Positions 1 through 12,293 of a stretch of DNA of 64,000 bases are shown one piece after another. The translations under genes and the position numbers were made by a program. Each line of letters opens with the position of its first letter. Positions within the stretch are counted from its first letter, which is position 1. Origin of the DNA: Pseudoscleropodium purum (Eukaryota > Streptophyta > Bryopsida > Hypnales > Brachytheciaceae); assembly GCA_963969395.1 (NCBI GenBank), contig OZ017795.1, positions 39,351,063 through 39,415,062 on the forward strand, in the 5' to 3' direction. The notes below the pieces were generated by a model. It worked only from the letters and a program-made list of their open reading frames with translations, made no database searches and had not been told where the DNA came from.

Positions 1-624
1 TAGATTTTTTTTAAACTTTGAACTAAGAAAAGTTGTAAAATTGAGCTATCTTCACTTCTAGCAATCCATTTGAGATTTTGATCTTTCAATCAAAAGTTAT
101 GAACAAAAATCAAAGAAGGTGTTTTAAAATGTAAAAAAAATGTCCATTTCCACCCCTCTTTGATTTTTGTCCATTATTTTGATTGGAAGATTTGAATCTC
201 AAATAGTTTGTTGGAGGTGAAAGATAGCTCAATTTTACAACTTTTTTTAGTTCAAAGTTTTAAAGAAAAATTCCTTTGACAAAGTGAAAATTGCCTCCAA
301 AGTCTTCTGACTTTAATAAATACCAAATTATGTAGTTATTTTATTTTTAAATCCACATTGTTTGTTGAAGATTTTCAAAGATTTTCAAAGATTTTTAAAG
401 ATTCTTAAAGAATCTAAAAAATTTCAAAAGATTCTAAAAGATTTCTAAAAAATTAACAAATTTTTATTCATTTGATAATTGCACTATCCAAATCAACAAA
501 AATAATGAGACTTTTTTGTTAATTTGGGCACTACTAATAAAAACTTGTGAATATGGATGTTACAATACCCAAATTAACAAGAAATTGTTGATGTTTTGTT
601 AATTTGGGCACTGTTTTTCTAGTA
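1..624. mobile_element. CACTA-like non-autonomous element, right-hand part (cut by window start)
   Basis: This stretch matches the right-hand 600 bp of the element at 6760-7870 in order: a long hairpin, then GATTTTCAAAG-type A-rich repeats, then 'gcactatccaaatcaacaaaaa', then the terminus TTTTTCTAGTA at 614-624. The hairpin pairs about 10-110 with about 155-260 (for example CTTTGAACTAAGAAAAGTTG against the reverse complement of CAACTTTTTTTAGTTCAAAG). No open frame is present, so it is non-autonomous. The left terminus lies outside the window. The superfamily call rests on the CACTACTAGAAA terminus of the 6.76 kb copy. Confidence 0.6.
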
Positions 625-3600
625 TTGATTTTTCCTGTAAATGCATTGAACATCAACATCCTCACACCAACTTGTTTCTCATTCTTTTGCATACTTCAAA
701 GCTAAACTTAATTGAAGTATACACCAAATTGTTTGCTAATAATTCTTGCGCACACTTCAATCTGATGCAAGCGTGGGTATTAAAAGAATAAAGGAAACCT
801 ACAAGATCTTCCATTAAACTTCATAGGCATGAACTAGCTACAAATCTTTGAAGCATTATTGATAGAGTTACAAACTATTGATTAATGTAGGTGTACCAAA
901 AATCGATTGATTGCAAGCTGAAATTGATTGTGTTGAAATTAATTGCCTTTATTTTCTCTAGTCATGCTAAATTGTCAATATGACTATTTTCAGCCTATGT
1001 TTGAAGTAGAACCTCCATCGGCATTTTTTGTTTGTAGGGCTCATTTAATCTGAGAGTTGTTGTAGACAACTCCATAGAACACTCTTTGATTAAAATAATA
1101 TGTTGTTGCTTCAAAGTCACAAGGACTGTCAACTCGCCAAACATGAGACAATGAATTTAAAAAGATTTGTCATACAGTGCCTTCGACTTGTACTAGCCTA
1201 TAATTCATACATGATACAACCGTTTCCAACACCTCATTTCACTCCAAAGGTACACTCTGAATGTGACAATTATTTCTATAGAGATACCAAAATTGAAAGA
1301 CACTCCTTGGGTCAAAACTGGCTCTAATGTTTGGTTTTGAGAGAGATCACAAATTGCTAATTAATGAATCTCTCTCTCTCTCCCTCTCTCTCTCTTGTCT
1401 ACAACTAGTCGAGTGTACACATAATAAAAGCAAAGTCAGGAAACTACTTGGCTCATTCAATTTTTTTTTATGTTTCACATCAATCTATATGATTGTATTA
1501 CCATATGCAAATATTTCTATTATTCTATTTGAAGTTCCATGAGGGCTTGAAATAATTCTCAACAGTATGCTCAAAAGAGTAAAATGTGATTGATACCATG
1601 CCAAAGTCGGGAGTTACAGGAAGCTATAAACAACTCAGAGATAACTTGTGAAATATCCAAAATGTCAATTTGACTCCAAGTATTGAAGAAGATCCCTTGT
1701 ACATGTTGTGATGTATTGTAAATGGGTATTGGACTTGGGTATGGAATCCAAAGCAATTGTGTTTGATTGGCGCACTTCAAGTTGCCTTTATTGACACTCC
1801 AACTTCATCCCCGACTTATGTGCCTGGATGACAGTGTGGTGGCCTCTGGCTTGTCTTTGTCTGCCCATCGTCACTAGCAGGTATGAAGATAATTTTCTTC
1901 CGCACCTGCTTAGCCTGAAGTTGTAGCACCCTCGACTTCATGTCATGGATATAGAAATGGACACTCAGGTTCTGAGATTTGCGTATTACATGTGGAAATG
2001 TGGAGCTAATACCTGTGTACAATGTTATGCTAGCTATATATTTTTATTTGCTACACAACTGAGACTTTCTATTGGATTTTTTATGTTACAATCTTCGCTT
2101 CAAATAACAACGTGAAGCCACACTTAAGACATCTATTGTACGTCCTCTGACACAATGTGTTTTGTTGGGGTTGACATGGCACAAGTGAGGCGTGACTTCC
2201 TAAGTTTGGAGCGTAGCTCAACAATCACGGCAGTCTATTTTCTTACTTTCTATGTCTACATGCCACATTCACTTGTTTTGTGAAATATGAGATACTAGGA
2301 TTCAAAAGTTGAAGCTAATGTTCTTGATCATATTTGAAGTTCAGGAACTTACTAATTATCCTTCATCATGTTTGCTAGATTTGTTTTTTTATTCATGTTC
2401 ATTACTATAAATCTATGCTATTGGTATTCCATCCAATATAGAATACTACGGATATTGTACCTTCCTTCTTTCCAGACCAAGTTGTGATGCACATAGGTCT
2501 GATATGAGAGTATTTTGTGAAAGAAGGTTTATTTATTTGTAGTGATATCTCATGTTGATGATATTACATTTTGTGAACTTGCATCAAAATAGAGTGAGAA
2601 TTGATTTGCTAAAAAATGCTTTGAATTAGGGTGAAAAGACTGAAAAGATTGTCTATCTCTCTCTCTCCCTCTCTCTTTCATCTCCATACAATACAATAAT
2701 GCACTGGACCTAAGGCACACCAACCTCGTGATAATCAATCTTAAAAGCATGATGAAAGCTCGGCATACTAAGGAATAAAATTAGGATCATCATGGTAACA
2801 TGGATGACACACCTCGGACACAGAATAATAACATCCGGTCCATCACTACAGCTACAAATCTTGCATTCAAATGCAATTATATAAATATGTTTCCGAACAT
2901 GTACCTGGACATCAATCTCGACGGTACATGGGTTCGTGCCAATGTGAGAGGCTGGTGTAGAAACATCATAGCCCCATTAAACAAATTCATGTAACTAATG
3001 ATTGTTACGTCAAGCATCGACGTGTTGTACAAGAACATATTTTGTTGGTTGGAGCTCCGATGGTGTTACTGAGTTCTCACAACATCCCCAAAACCCTCAT
3101 ATTTGGAAAGTTGCACAACAGCGTCTTCATCTCCATGGATATCGAGATGATCCCCCAGGTTCCCCTTACGAGCTATCACAAAAGAGCTGAGTTTGAGTGG
3201 AGCAGGGATTGGGAAATTAACGTGATTCTTCACTTGCATGCATTGCTTGCTCACCATTTGGGTGCTTAAACTTTTGGCCAGGATAACAACTTGGAGACAT
3301 GCTGAAGACACCTCGCATGCATCCCGTGACTAACTTCATGTTTGTTGTGGGGTATGCGTACAAATGAGGTGTGTTTCCTCAAGATTTGAGCACATTCCAT
3401 CGTGTGCAATTTAACATACAAGATGATGTTCTGATCAAAATCACAACACATTCTATCATGTGCAAGTCAATTGATAGCAAGCTGTTTTTTTAGCTTCTTT
3501 CCCCTCAAACATATTAATGGATTTGTATGGTGTTGATAAATACAAAAGTACAGTTACTTAGTAAGATAATCAAATTGATGGATATTCCGTCGGTATGGGT

Positions 3601-3900
3601 CTTTCAAACCTGTATCAACTGATGGAAGCATGCTTATAAGTACGCACATTCGTTACTTGAGCACTAAAAAGTGACAAGTGAAATAAGTGTTTTTTTTATT
3701 TTTTTATTTTTTTTTAAAAGATTTACATGTTATGTTCCCACCCACCTTCCCAAGCAGGTACTACCTGGATCAAGAAAATATGTTGGGATATCAATTCGGT
3801 TGGACTTGTGACATATGCTAAGCTCTAGGAATGATCGAGGTATAACTTGTATTCGCAATGCATTAATTATGGATTGTTAGAAAGTATCCAATCTTGGGGT
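625..3900. other. AT-rich intergenic DNA, no gene defined
   Basis: I see no supportable gene. There is a CT microsatellite at about 1369-1396 and another at about 2657-2680. Short open frames around 2800-3270 (one reading from 3060 to 3269 with a moderately protein-like composition) have no recognisable domain, splice pattern or promoter. They could be a decayed coding fragment. Confidence 0.5.
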
Positions 3901-3979
3901 GACATGAAAAATATCGTCTCTCTCTATATATTATATGTGATATTTCTACCAAAAAGGGATTAGTGGAATTTTTTAAGAC

Positions 3980-5340
3980 TAACAAAAAGTAGAAGACTAG
4001 AAGCCTATTCTAGTTTCATCAAACATAATGTTTCTATTTAAGATAATTTTTCTATTTTTTGAATTGAACAACTTATAGACCTTGTTGTTGGGCTCATAGA
4101 GTCATAGCCTAGAAAAAACATGTAGTTGACTTTTACCATCTAATTTTATCTATGTTCTTTTGGTATATATTAGAAAGCAATACAACCAAAAACTCTAAGA
4201 TGGTCAATGTAAAATTTCTTACCAGAAATTTTTTTGGCATCATCTTTTGTGATTGGCACTAGTTTAGCTACGATTTACTAGATAATTTGCAGTGAATATA
4301 GCCTTTGTCCATGAATAGTCAACTTTCAATTTACATACTTTTGGCATGCTTGATAATTGTATGGTTTCTTTGATCAATTATATCATTATGTATTTCTGTT
4401 GCAGTTTATAAGCTTACATCAATTTTCTTCTTATGTTGTAGAGGTTGCAATAAGGGTAAATACTAAATAGAAAATAGAAGTTGCAAATTGGTAAATACTA
4501 TATATAGAGAGAGAGAGATGCAATCGCCTAATGAAGTTGTTAGCATTAGTCCTATGATGTATGACTGTATCTTTTGTATAGGTTTTTATGCTCTAGATTT
4601 AAACTTGGAAGAAAAATGCTTGTGGCACTAACACGTAGCCAAACAATATGAACAAACAACAAATAAAGGAGAAACATTTTGTAACAATCCTATAACACGT
4701 GAATTTTTGGACAAGTGGATTAGAACGTGGTAACTAATATGACAAAGGTGTCAATGCCATAATGCCACGAAGTTCTAATAGTGGGCAATATTTGCCTACA
4801 ATGGTGCTTGGCCAAAACAATACAACCCATTCACAGGATCCCTATATCTAACTACAACAATTTTGTTATAATTTATCTTATCCAAAATCCAACAATATAA
4901 GTCAAGAACACAACAATGTTTCCATCATCAATAATAGATCCTACAAACATTAAAAAAAATTTCACACTAGTGACAAACTTAATGTTGGTTAATTTTATTT
5001 CACTACCATTTGTTGAAATGATAGAGGCACCTAAGCCTCTTAAAACATGAGATTCACCTCCCCCTCCAATCTTAAGTTCATGAATTGTGACATCAACAAA
5101 ACTAAGGTATGAGCTATCTAAACTCTTGCTACTTGTAGTGATATGCCCTAAGGTGTAGTTGTCTATGTACCATGGGTTGTTGCTATTCCAATATTCAATC
5201 AAGGTTGCATCAAAAAAATTATAGTATTGGCTAAAAATAGATGGTATAGACCTTATTGTTGAGTAGTTGTATGATTAGGATTGGAGCAACAATCTGTAAG
5301 TAAATGTCCAACTTTGCCACAATTGTAGCATATTAGTGGC
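3980..5340 (-). pseudogene. Decayed Ty1/copia retrotransposon: gag zinc knuckle, protease, integrase
   Basis: Read on the minus strand, the domains occur in normal copia order. A CCHC zinc knuckle (CYNCGKVGHLLTDC) lies at about 5295-5337. A protease-like segment follows in the 4873-5202 frame: WYIDN replaces the WYLDSG active-site region, then comes an IGGGG..VLRGLG block, then KLTNIKF..VKFF..VGSI. Next is a pre-integrase patch with VNGLYCF near 4820. The integrase C-terminal part runs from about 4330 to 3990: W.KAIFTANYLVNRS, then HLRVFGCIAF, KLDGK, and YKLFNSKNRKIIL...MFDE. Stops and frame changes occur throughout, including the loss of the catalytic DSG, so it is dead. I find no reverse transcriptase below 3980 and no LTRs. 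Confidence 0.85.
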
Positions 5341-5344
5341 AATC

Positions 5345-6759
5345 TCATACTAGGATGGTATCCTTGTAGTTATAAAATGCATGTTTTGCTAATCATCTCT
5401 AGTCATATTTTTGTTGTTGTATATTGTGCCTATTTTAGAACTCATGTTCAAAAATTTGGGGTGGCATATGTTTATATTTTAATTAATTAATTTAAATTTC
5501 TCATAGTGTTTACAAAGGAAGTAGAGAAAAATGAAACAATAAGCAACATGAGGCAATAGATGGACTCATTTCCGGCCTATCTTGTTAGAAGGGAAAGGGA
5601 AAAGGTCTCAAATGCATATTAAATGTATTTTGGTCCCTTATGGCGGGAATTTTTTCAAGTTGAAATATATATTTGGTGACAGAGATAGTTCCACAAAGTA
5701 GTGGTTCAAATATAGAGATTGTTGGGTTTTTTTTATCACAAAGAAGGAATATTGTTTAACAAATACATTAGGTCATGAGGACATGATCACACATTTAGTT
5801 TGTACACTAATAGATTGATTGCAATGGTGGATTGACTAATTATGTTGATTGATTGTAGTGGTTGATATAGATTGAGAGCTAATGAGATTAGTTGATACAA
5901 AATGAAATCTAATTTAAACTAGTGAAGTAGATTGAAGGTTGTGGGGACTAGGAAAAACACTTGAAGTTTGGAAAAATCTAATTTAAGGGGAAAAAAGGAG
6001 TGAGAAAAATCCATACTCAAGTATTCATAGACTCCATAGAATAAGAGCAAGTGAGGAATGCCATTTGTACTTAGAGTCTAGAGTAAGTATGTCATTGAAC
6101 AAACATTGCATAAATCCAAACACTAATTGCATTCAAACTCAAAACAACTATTTGATTTAGGTGATACATTGGTTTAGTATTTTCTTGCCACCACACAGGC
6201 ACCGAACATTGTGCAGTGAAGGGCTGTAAGCTCTTTTTCACTAAATTTTAGGATTGGTAACTTAAAGTTCAAATAAAATTTATAAAAAGAATTTTTTTTG
6301 CAAAGTTTTTATTCTGGAGTAGTTCTTAACATGGCATAAAATAATTGTGCTAAGTTTCAAAGCTTGGAAGTTCCTATAATAATATGGAGAAGGATTTGAA
6401 TTTCATGTGTGCAATCATTGGCATGTCTATCTTAAGTATTTGAAGTAGAAGTAAGGGTTCCAAGTTGCTATTCAAAGCTTTGGGCATAGTTAGAAGACTA
6501 AGTTTATATCCTTATAGAGTTTTGACTTTGTTTTGAACAAAGATTGTTGATTAGAATATGCATAATTGACTAAATGAAATTTTAAAGTCTTTAATATATA
6601 TTTATTTAGAACTTATGAGGATTATGTCATCATAATTGATTGATTCTAGAATTATTAAAAGTAATGAATAGTAATAGAAATCAAAGATTGCAATTCTAAG
6701 ATAATCCAAAAAAGAGGGAAAATAATATAGAAAATCATTTGGAAAAAGTTGGGAGGAAA
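5345..6759. other. AT-rich intergenic DNA
   Basis: No gene, RNA or clear repeat is recognised. The part adjoining 5345-5460 probably continues the gag linker of the decayed copia element upstream of its zinc knuckle, but stops and drift prevent a firm boundary. Confidence 0.4.
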
Positions 6760-7080
6760 CACTACTAGAAAATTTATGACGAAAACAACATAATTTCAAC
6801 TCAAAGTTGTTGAATGATTAAGTCATTTTAGAGTTGTTGTTTTGGACAAAATCAAACTAAAATTTGTTGATTTTTTTGTTGTTTTGGACAAATCAAAAAA
6901 ATTTAATTTAATTAAATTTAAAATTAAAATTTTTTTTGGACGGTGCTCGTTTAAAATTTAAAAAAATTTGCCTAGGCAAGGCCACTTAGGCAGCCTACCA
7001 TGTGGGCAGGGCCACCTAGGTAGTTGGTCATGCATGCAAAGGCCACCTAGGCCACCCGCCATGCGGATGGGTGCCATCAA

Positions 7081-7140
7081 GGGGATTTGAATCTTGAACC
7101 ACATGTTTGAAGGTTCAAGGTTCCAACCACTAAACCACCT
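7081..7140 (-). other. tRNA-like sequence with Pol III box A and box B matches
   Basis: On the minus strand TGGTTTAGTGG matches the box A consensus. About 33 nt later GATTCAAATCC matches box B, which is the spacing of tRNA genes and tRNA-derived SINEs. No cloverleaf acceptor stem can be formed convincingly, so it is not a functional tRNA. It may be a tRNA/SINE relic captured by the CACTA-like element, or a chance match. Confidence 0.3.
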
Positions 7141-7220
7141 AAATATTTAAATGATTACACAAGAACTAAAATTTTATATATTTAGTTTTCTTTTATTGTT
7201 TTTTCATGTGTTTTGTATTT

Positions 7221-7571
7221 TCAGCGGACTTTAGAGGTCATTTAGTCATAGTAAAACACATTTTTTTTTAAAACTTGGAACAAAGAAAAGTTTTAAATTC
7301 AAGATAACTTTCTCCTCCAAAAATCTTTTTGTTATTTCTATACTCCAATAAAAAGTTATAGACAAAAATCAGAGAGGATGTTTAAAAATGTCAAAATAAA
7401 TGTTCCAAACTACCCCTCTTTGATTTTTGTCTATAACTTTTGATTGGAGGATCTAAATCACAAAAAGATTTTTGGAGGTGAAAGGTATCTTGAATTTACA
7501 ACTTTTCTCTGTTCTAAGTTTTTTGAAATTTTTTATTCTGCTATACGAGAATGAACTCCAAAGTCTGCTGA
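7221..7571. repeat. Long inverted repeat (hairpin), copy 2 of 3
   Basis: The left arm begins TCAGCGGACTTTAGAGG and the right arm ends CTCCAAAGTCTGCTGA. The arms stay complementary over about 150 nt each through AGTTATAGACAAAAATCAGAGAGG and CCCTCTTTGATTTTTGTCTATAACTTTTGATTGG. The same hairpin occurs at about 10-260 and 13820-14153. A transcript through it would fold into a near-continuous duplex. Confidence 0.8.
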
Positions 7572-7870
7572 ATTGAAAAAAGACTGAATTTTACATGATT
7601 AATTTTTTTTTAAATCATTATATTTAGATCCTCAAATATTTCAAAAAAATTCCAAAAAAATTCCAAATATTTCAAAAAGATTCTTGAAAGATTCCAAATT
7701 CAACAAAAACTTGTTGATTACTTGATTTGGTCATTGCACTATCCAAATCAACAGAAAGAATTTTCTATTTTGTTGATTTTCACAGAAAGTTACAAAATGG
7801 TCATTCTACTATCTCAAATAACATAAATCAATTGAATTTTTGTTGTTTTGGTCGTACATTTCTAGTAGTA

Positions 7871-8960
7871 GAAGTAGAAAGAAATAGGTTGAGAGAAAAG
7901 AGTTAGACCATAGATAGAATTTATACACTTTATTGTAAAAGTCATTATTTAAGTTGTATACAGAGATTCAAAAAAAGCAACAAAAATGGATCAAGACAAG
8001 CCTCATGATACAATCACAATATGTGTGTTGGAAAATGGAGACAAAGTAGAAACAAATTTTGAGGTATGTCCCTAAATTTGGCACTTTGTTATTTCTCTTC
8101 TCGTAAAAACAATAATTACAATAGAAATTAGAGGTTTAAGTCAAACCTCTAAGAATTTGCAAAAATTGAGCTTTGAATTCAAGATTTACTTAGGTAATTC
8201 CTAGAGGTTTCTAGTAACACATCATTCTTTAAAAATTAGATAAAATTTAAGGAAGATAGGGTACAATGAAATGAAATAGTTAAGAGTGTTAGTTTCAAAT
8301 AAAAATTATATAAAAATTCATTTAATTCAAGTTAGAAAGGAATCTTAAAATTTTGGTGACATATAGAATCCAATCTTGAAAGTAAAAATTAATTTAGACT
8401 TATAGGCTAGAAAAAAATGTTAGATGAAGTCTCAAAGGATGAATTAGAGACAAAATTTCATCCACCTATCATTTTTGCTAAAAATATAAGAAGATTGAAG
8501 CTCACCATAAATGCCTGCACTTGTATTGCAATTAAAGATGGTTGTTTGGATGTCTTTACAAGGATGTATTTAGACTATAAAAGTCTAATTCCTTCAATAC
8601 TTCAAAGATACTTTTGAATAGTACCTCTATCAAATACTTTTACTTTTGGATACTTTTACACATTTTTTTATCATAATTGTAGGTGCTTAAGGCTTATAGT
8701 TTTCCTTCAAGCATTTTATAGAATTGTAGTATCAACATGTATTCACTTTGGATCAAATTCGGTTGTTAAAATAGATTAGTTGTTTAGTATAGTCATATTT
8801 GGTTAATCACAGGACTAGAGCAAGTCATGTATAGAACTAAGGCAAGTCACATGACTAGGATTTTCAGACTCTAGCTGCCATTTCTATGTAGCTACCACTG
8901 ATTTAGAGTTTTCAAACCCTAGCCATTGTTTTTTGCAATCATCCCCTCAAAGTGCAACAT
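7871..8960. other. AT-rich intergenic DNA
   Basis: No coding or structural feature is recognised. A 66-codon frame at 8417-8617 has no domain and no supporting context. Confidence 0.4.
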
Positions 8961-8989
8961 TTGGCTATTTTTTCTTTTTTTTTCTTTGG

Positions 8990-9350
8990 TTCTTGTTATC
9001 TCCTAGGTTTTTTTGCCTCTTAATTCTTATTTCTTATTACCTTTTAGCTCTTACTTCTTTTTACTTCTTAGCTCTTGCTTCTTGTTGCTTGTTAGTTCTT
9101 ACCTCTTGTTGCTTCTTAGTTCTTGCTCCTTGATTGTAGGTTCTTCTAGTTACCTCTTAGTCCTTGTTTTTTACTTCTTCTTATTTTTTGTTGCTTTTTG
9201 TTGCTTCTTTAGTTCTTACTTCTAGTTTCTTCTTGTTGCATTTTAACTTGTACTTCTTGTTGCATCTTATTTCTTGCATTTTGTTGCATCTTAATTCTTA
9301 CTTCTTGCTTTTTATTGCATTTTACCTTTTAGCACTTGCTACCTTTTGCT
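8990..9350. repeat. Degenerate pyrimidine-rich minisatellite, unit about 24 bp
   Basis: Variants of TTAGCTCTTACTTCTTTTTACTTC and TTAGTTCTTGCTTCTTGTTGC repeat head to tail. Regularity is clearest at 9037-9135 and decays to the right. Open frames across it only reflect the repeat, giving Leu/Ser/Phe-rich translations. Confidence 0.7.
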
Positions 9351-9689
9351 TTTTATCTCTTTTATCACTGTTAGTATTCTTTCTTCCTGTTTATTTGTAA
9401 TTTCTAAAGATATGATGGTTATGGTGTTAGAATTTCTTCATATTTGTTTGCAATTTCTAAAGATATAGTGATTATAGCGTTATTTTTTTTTTTGTTTATT
9501 TACATGCAATTTCTAAAGATGTAGTGATCATGGCTTCTTTTTTAATCTTAAATTTGTGCTACATATTTTGTATTGCATGAAATCTTTGATGGTTGAGCTA
9601 TATTGTTCATTCATTGAAAATTAGCCTCCTTCATTGTATATGTAGACAATGGAAGCTGAAATGAAGTTATTGGAGGCTATTTGCAAGTT

Positions 9690-10789
9690 GCAACACTACA
9701 GAAGTACCTTCTTCACATCTTTGCAAGGAATATAGGTCCTAGAAGTGTATGGAAATATACATTTACATAATGTCATTGTAATATGTTTTGTATTAGTGAC
9801 TAATAAATGTCATTGATAAGAGTCACATTCTTCCTTGCATTTTTTTGTCTCCAATATGATTATCAATTGTGCATCTCAAAAATCATACATGTTTGTTATT
9901 AATTGGATGGAATCTTTTACTTAGCTACTAAATCATATTGATATATAACTACAATGCATCATGTTTATTTTGAATGTATAGAAAATGTGACTATAGTTCT
10001 TGATAGAAGCTATTGTAAACCTTAATCACCCTAATTACAAACTACACACACAAATCTAAAAAAATGTTACTTTCACTAATTTGGAATATCACTTTTTAAG
10101 TCATATTTCACAATATATCTTCACCAAAATATGACTAGCTAAAGTCACAAAATGCTCACATTCATGTGAAAAATGTGACTTTATACTTTTAAAAATATGA
10201 CTACATTCAATCATGAAATTACTTGTAATACTCCATGTAAATTGCTACATTAACCAAAGATTTGATTCACAAGAGTTATATTTCACATTAAAAAAAATAT
10301 GACTCATAAAGCTCATGTTCCATATCAATAGTTAATATGATTTATGAGTCATAGTTCACATCAATAGAGAATATGAATCACAAGGATCATATTCCACATC
10401 AATAGAAAATACTACTCAAAAGAGTCATTTTATAAATCAATAGAGAATATGACTCACAAGAGTCATATTCCACATCAATAAAAAATATGACTATATACAA
10501 TCCTATGCCATGTAGGGTTTTTTTTGGCTTGGGTAGCTCAAAAAAAAGGCAAGCCTCCAAAGGTAGTCAATGTATACACTCGCATTATACCACATTGGCA
10601 AAATCTAATATATTATACTCCCCAACCTACATAACTACAAATATGACATTAAAAATATAACTAGTCAACAATAACTAGACTTAGTCATATCGTACATCAT
10701 CTATAGTGCTTCTATAGGAGTCATATTTTGAGATTTTATAACTAAATGTAGTAATATTTTGCAATCATAAAACATCCATTTTGTTGTAG
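9690..10789. mobile_element. Possible second CACTA-like element
   Basis: The right boundary TTTTGTTGTAGTA at about 10777-10789 resembles the TTTTGTTGTAGTG end of plant CACTA elements. It abuts decayed copia gag sequence, as expected of an insertion. A left end may be CACTACAGAAG near 9690, but the match is short. A 38-bp tandem array lies inside. No transposase is visible. Confidence 0.3.
10290..10490. repeat. Tandem array, 38-bp unit, about five copies
   Basis: The phrase TCAATAG or TCAATAA starts at 10325, 10361, 10399, 10437 and 10475, giving spacings of 36, 38, 38 and 38 bp. Each unit carries an ATGACTC-ACAA-GAGTCAT palindrome or a decayed version. It could serve as subterminal transposase-binding repeats of the surrounding CACTA-like element, but that is inference. 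Confidence 0.8.
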
Positions 10790-10883
10790 TAATTAAAAAG
10801 GTCTTAGAAATGACCATACCTTCTACAATTCTACTTCTACATGATTGACCATGAGATTGGTTAGTTCCTCTCACCGATGCCTT

Positions 10884-11880
10884 CTAGTCTAATGTAGGTG
10901 CCATGACATCCTCATCTCTAAGTTGCAACGCTTTGTGTTCCTTGTGGTGCAACTTCTTAAATAGGCTCGACACTACTTGATCAAATGTCATATTAGCATT
11001 TAAATGAGTGAGAGTTTGTATAGTGCTCTTACAACTTCTCCGTAATATGTTCAAGACTAACTGAATCATAGTTTTATTGGTCATTGTTTCTCTCATATTC
11101 ATAAATAGGTATTTTTTTTAAAATGGCAGTATTGCGGATGCCATTTGTACGATGGTAGCTTATTCCGAATGCCATTTGTACAATGGCAAAAGAGAGTTTT
11201 CTACTACACAAGGCTACAAAATACTACCCTGTGTGCGCATGGAAGGTGTAGGCATGCCGAATCGCTCACAAAACCAACAAAATTTACAATTCCGTCACCT
11301 TTTTTTCCAAAAACAATCCCATTTTTTGATGATCTTCAGCCTTTCGCCAAAATAGTTTCCTGCCATTTTTACAGAATATTGCCGTTTTAACAAAATTCCC
11401 CATATAAGTCGATTTCTCAACTCTTTTGCCTTCTTCATGAGTCTTCTATTGATCCTCTTCTATTGATCCTCCTTCTGCAAATCTCATCAATTGAAGTTGG
11501 CTCATCAGCTTCAGTATTTGGACTTGATTACCTAATTCGCAGGCGGTCTTTAACCTTGAAGCGCTCCTACGTCCATATTCTGGACAATGAACAGAACGCT
11601 TCCAGGCGTTGTATTGTCTAGCAAACTTTTCATTCATTTCATCTAATACTTGAATCTTGAAGAGAAAACCTTCCTTTATGACCAATTTCTTGAAATTGAA
11701 ATAAATGATATTTTGTAGAAAGATATAAGCCAAAATTGAAAAAAAATTGAAAAAAGATTGAGGCATTTAGGGGTTAAAGTTGCCCAAGCAAGCGTGGGGT
11801 TAGAGTGATTTGTAGCAATGTTGACTAAGTCATCATTTACAGACAATGTGATGACAGACAAGGCATTGGCCTTCATGATT
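10884..11880 (-). pseudogene. Decayed Ty1/copia gag, split by a MITE
   Basis: Minus-strand translations read as copia gag (UBN2-type). KANALSVITLSVNDDL...AWATL lies at 11780-11880, then QLQLMRFAEGGSIEE near 11460-11500. KSTIQTLTHLNANMTFDQVV is at about 10950-11030, in the 10884-11102 frame. A 14-bp tandem duplication (AGGATCAATAGAAG) near 11445-11472 shifts the frame, and a 283-bp element interrupts the gag at 11118-11400. The order and strand would allow this to be the upstream part of the copia element at 3980-5340, separated by later insertions. Confidence 0.75.
11118..11400. mobile_element. Small MITE inserted in copia gag; TTAA flanks
   Basis: The ends are TTAA-AATGGCAGTATT on the left and AATATTGCCGTT-TTAA on the right, giving a terminal inverted repeat AAYGGCARTATT with TTAA at both borders. 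The length is about 280 bp, with no ORF. It sits between two recognisable halves of a gag domain, which fixes it as an insertion. Internally GATGCCATTTGTAC is repeated nearby. The superfamily is uncertain: TTAA could be the target duplication, or the TIR could start further out. Confidence 0.55.
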
Positions 11881-12293
11881 TCTAACTATACTACGATGTA
11901 ATTTCTTCCTTCAATGTTTGTCAGGAATGTGACAAGATTGAATATATTTTCAGTAAAACTCCACCAATTTTTTCTACACAAAATCACTCTCATCTTAAGG
12001 CTCTAGACATAATAATTGGCTATCCCAATGAGTTTATTTGTGTCATCCACTAATACATTCTTACTCTCGCTCATATTGCTTGACTTTCTTCTCCGATTCC
12101 TTTCAAGCTATTCAATGACATACTAAACTCTTGTAATGCAGTACATCACAAAGTTCAAATCTACGGATTGTTAATGAATAATGTGTAATTATTGTTATTT
12201 CATGGGGGTGCACGTTAGTTTATAACTTATTGTGTTGTTACAATGGACACGATTACAACAAAGAATTGGTACTACTTTGAATTGTAATCAATA

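Larger units (their letters stand above)
6760..7870. mobile_element. CACTA-like non-autonomous element with internal hairpin
   Basis: The left end is CACTACTAGAAAA (6760-6772). The right end is TTTCTAGTAGTA (about 7859-7870), the inverted counterpart with the last base changed, and the two form a short terminal inverted repeat typical of plant CACTA elements. Flanking trinucleotides are AAA and GAA, so a 3-bp target duplication is at best imperfect. Inside are GC-richer GCCACCTAGG repeats at 6970-7060, a tRNA-like stretch on the minus strand, and a 350-bp hairpin (7221-7571). It has no ORF, so it would depend on a partner for transposition. The right half recurs at 1-624. Confidence 0.6.

Noticed and set aside
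8933..9400. Leu/Ser/Phe-rich frames that look like membrane proteins
   Set aside because: They are translations of the pyrimidine-rich minisatellite in different frames.
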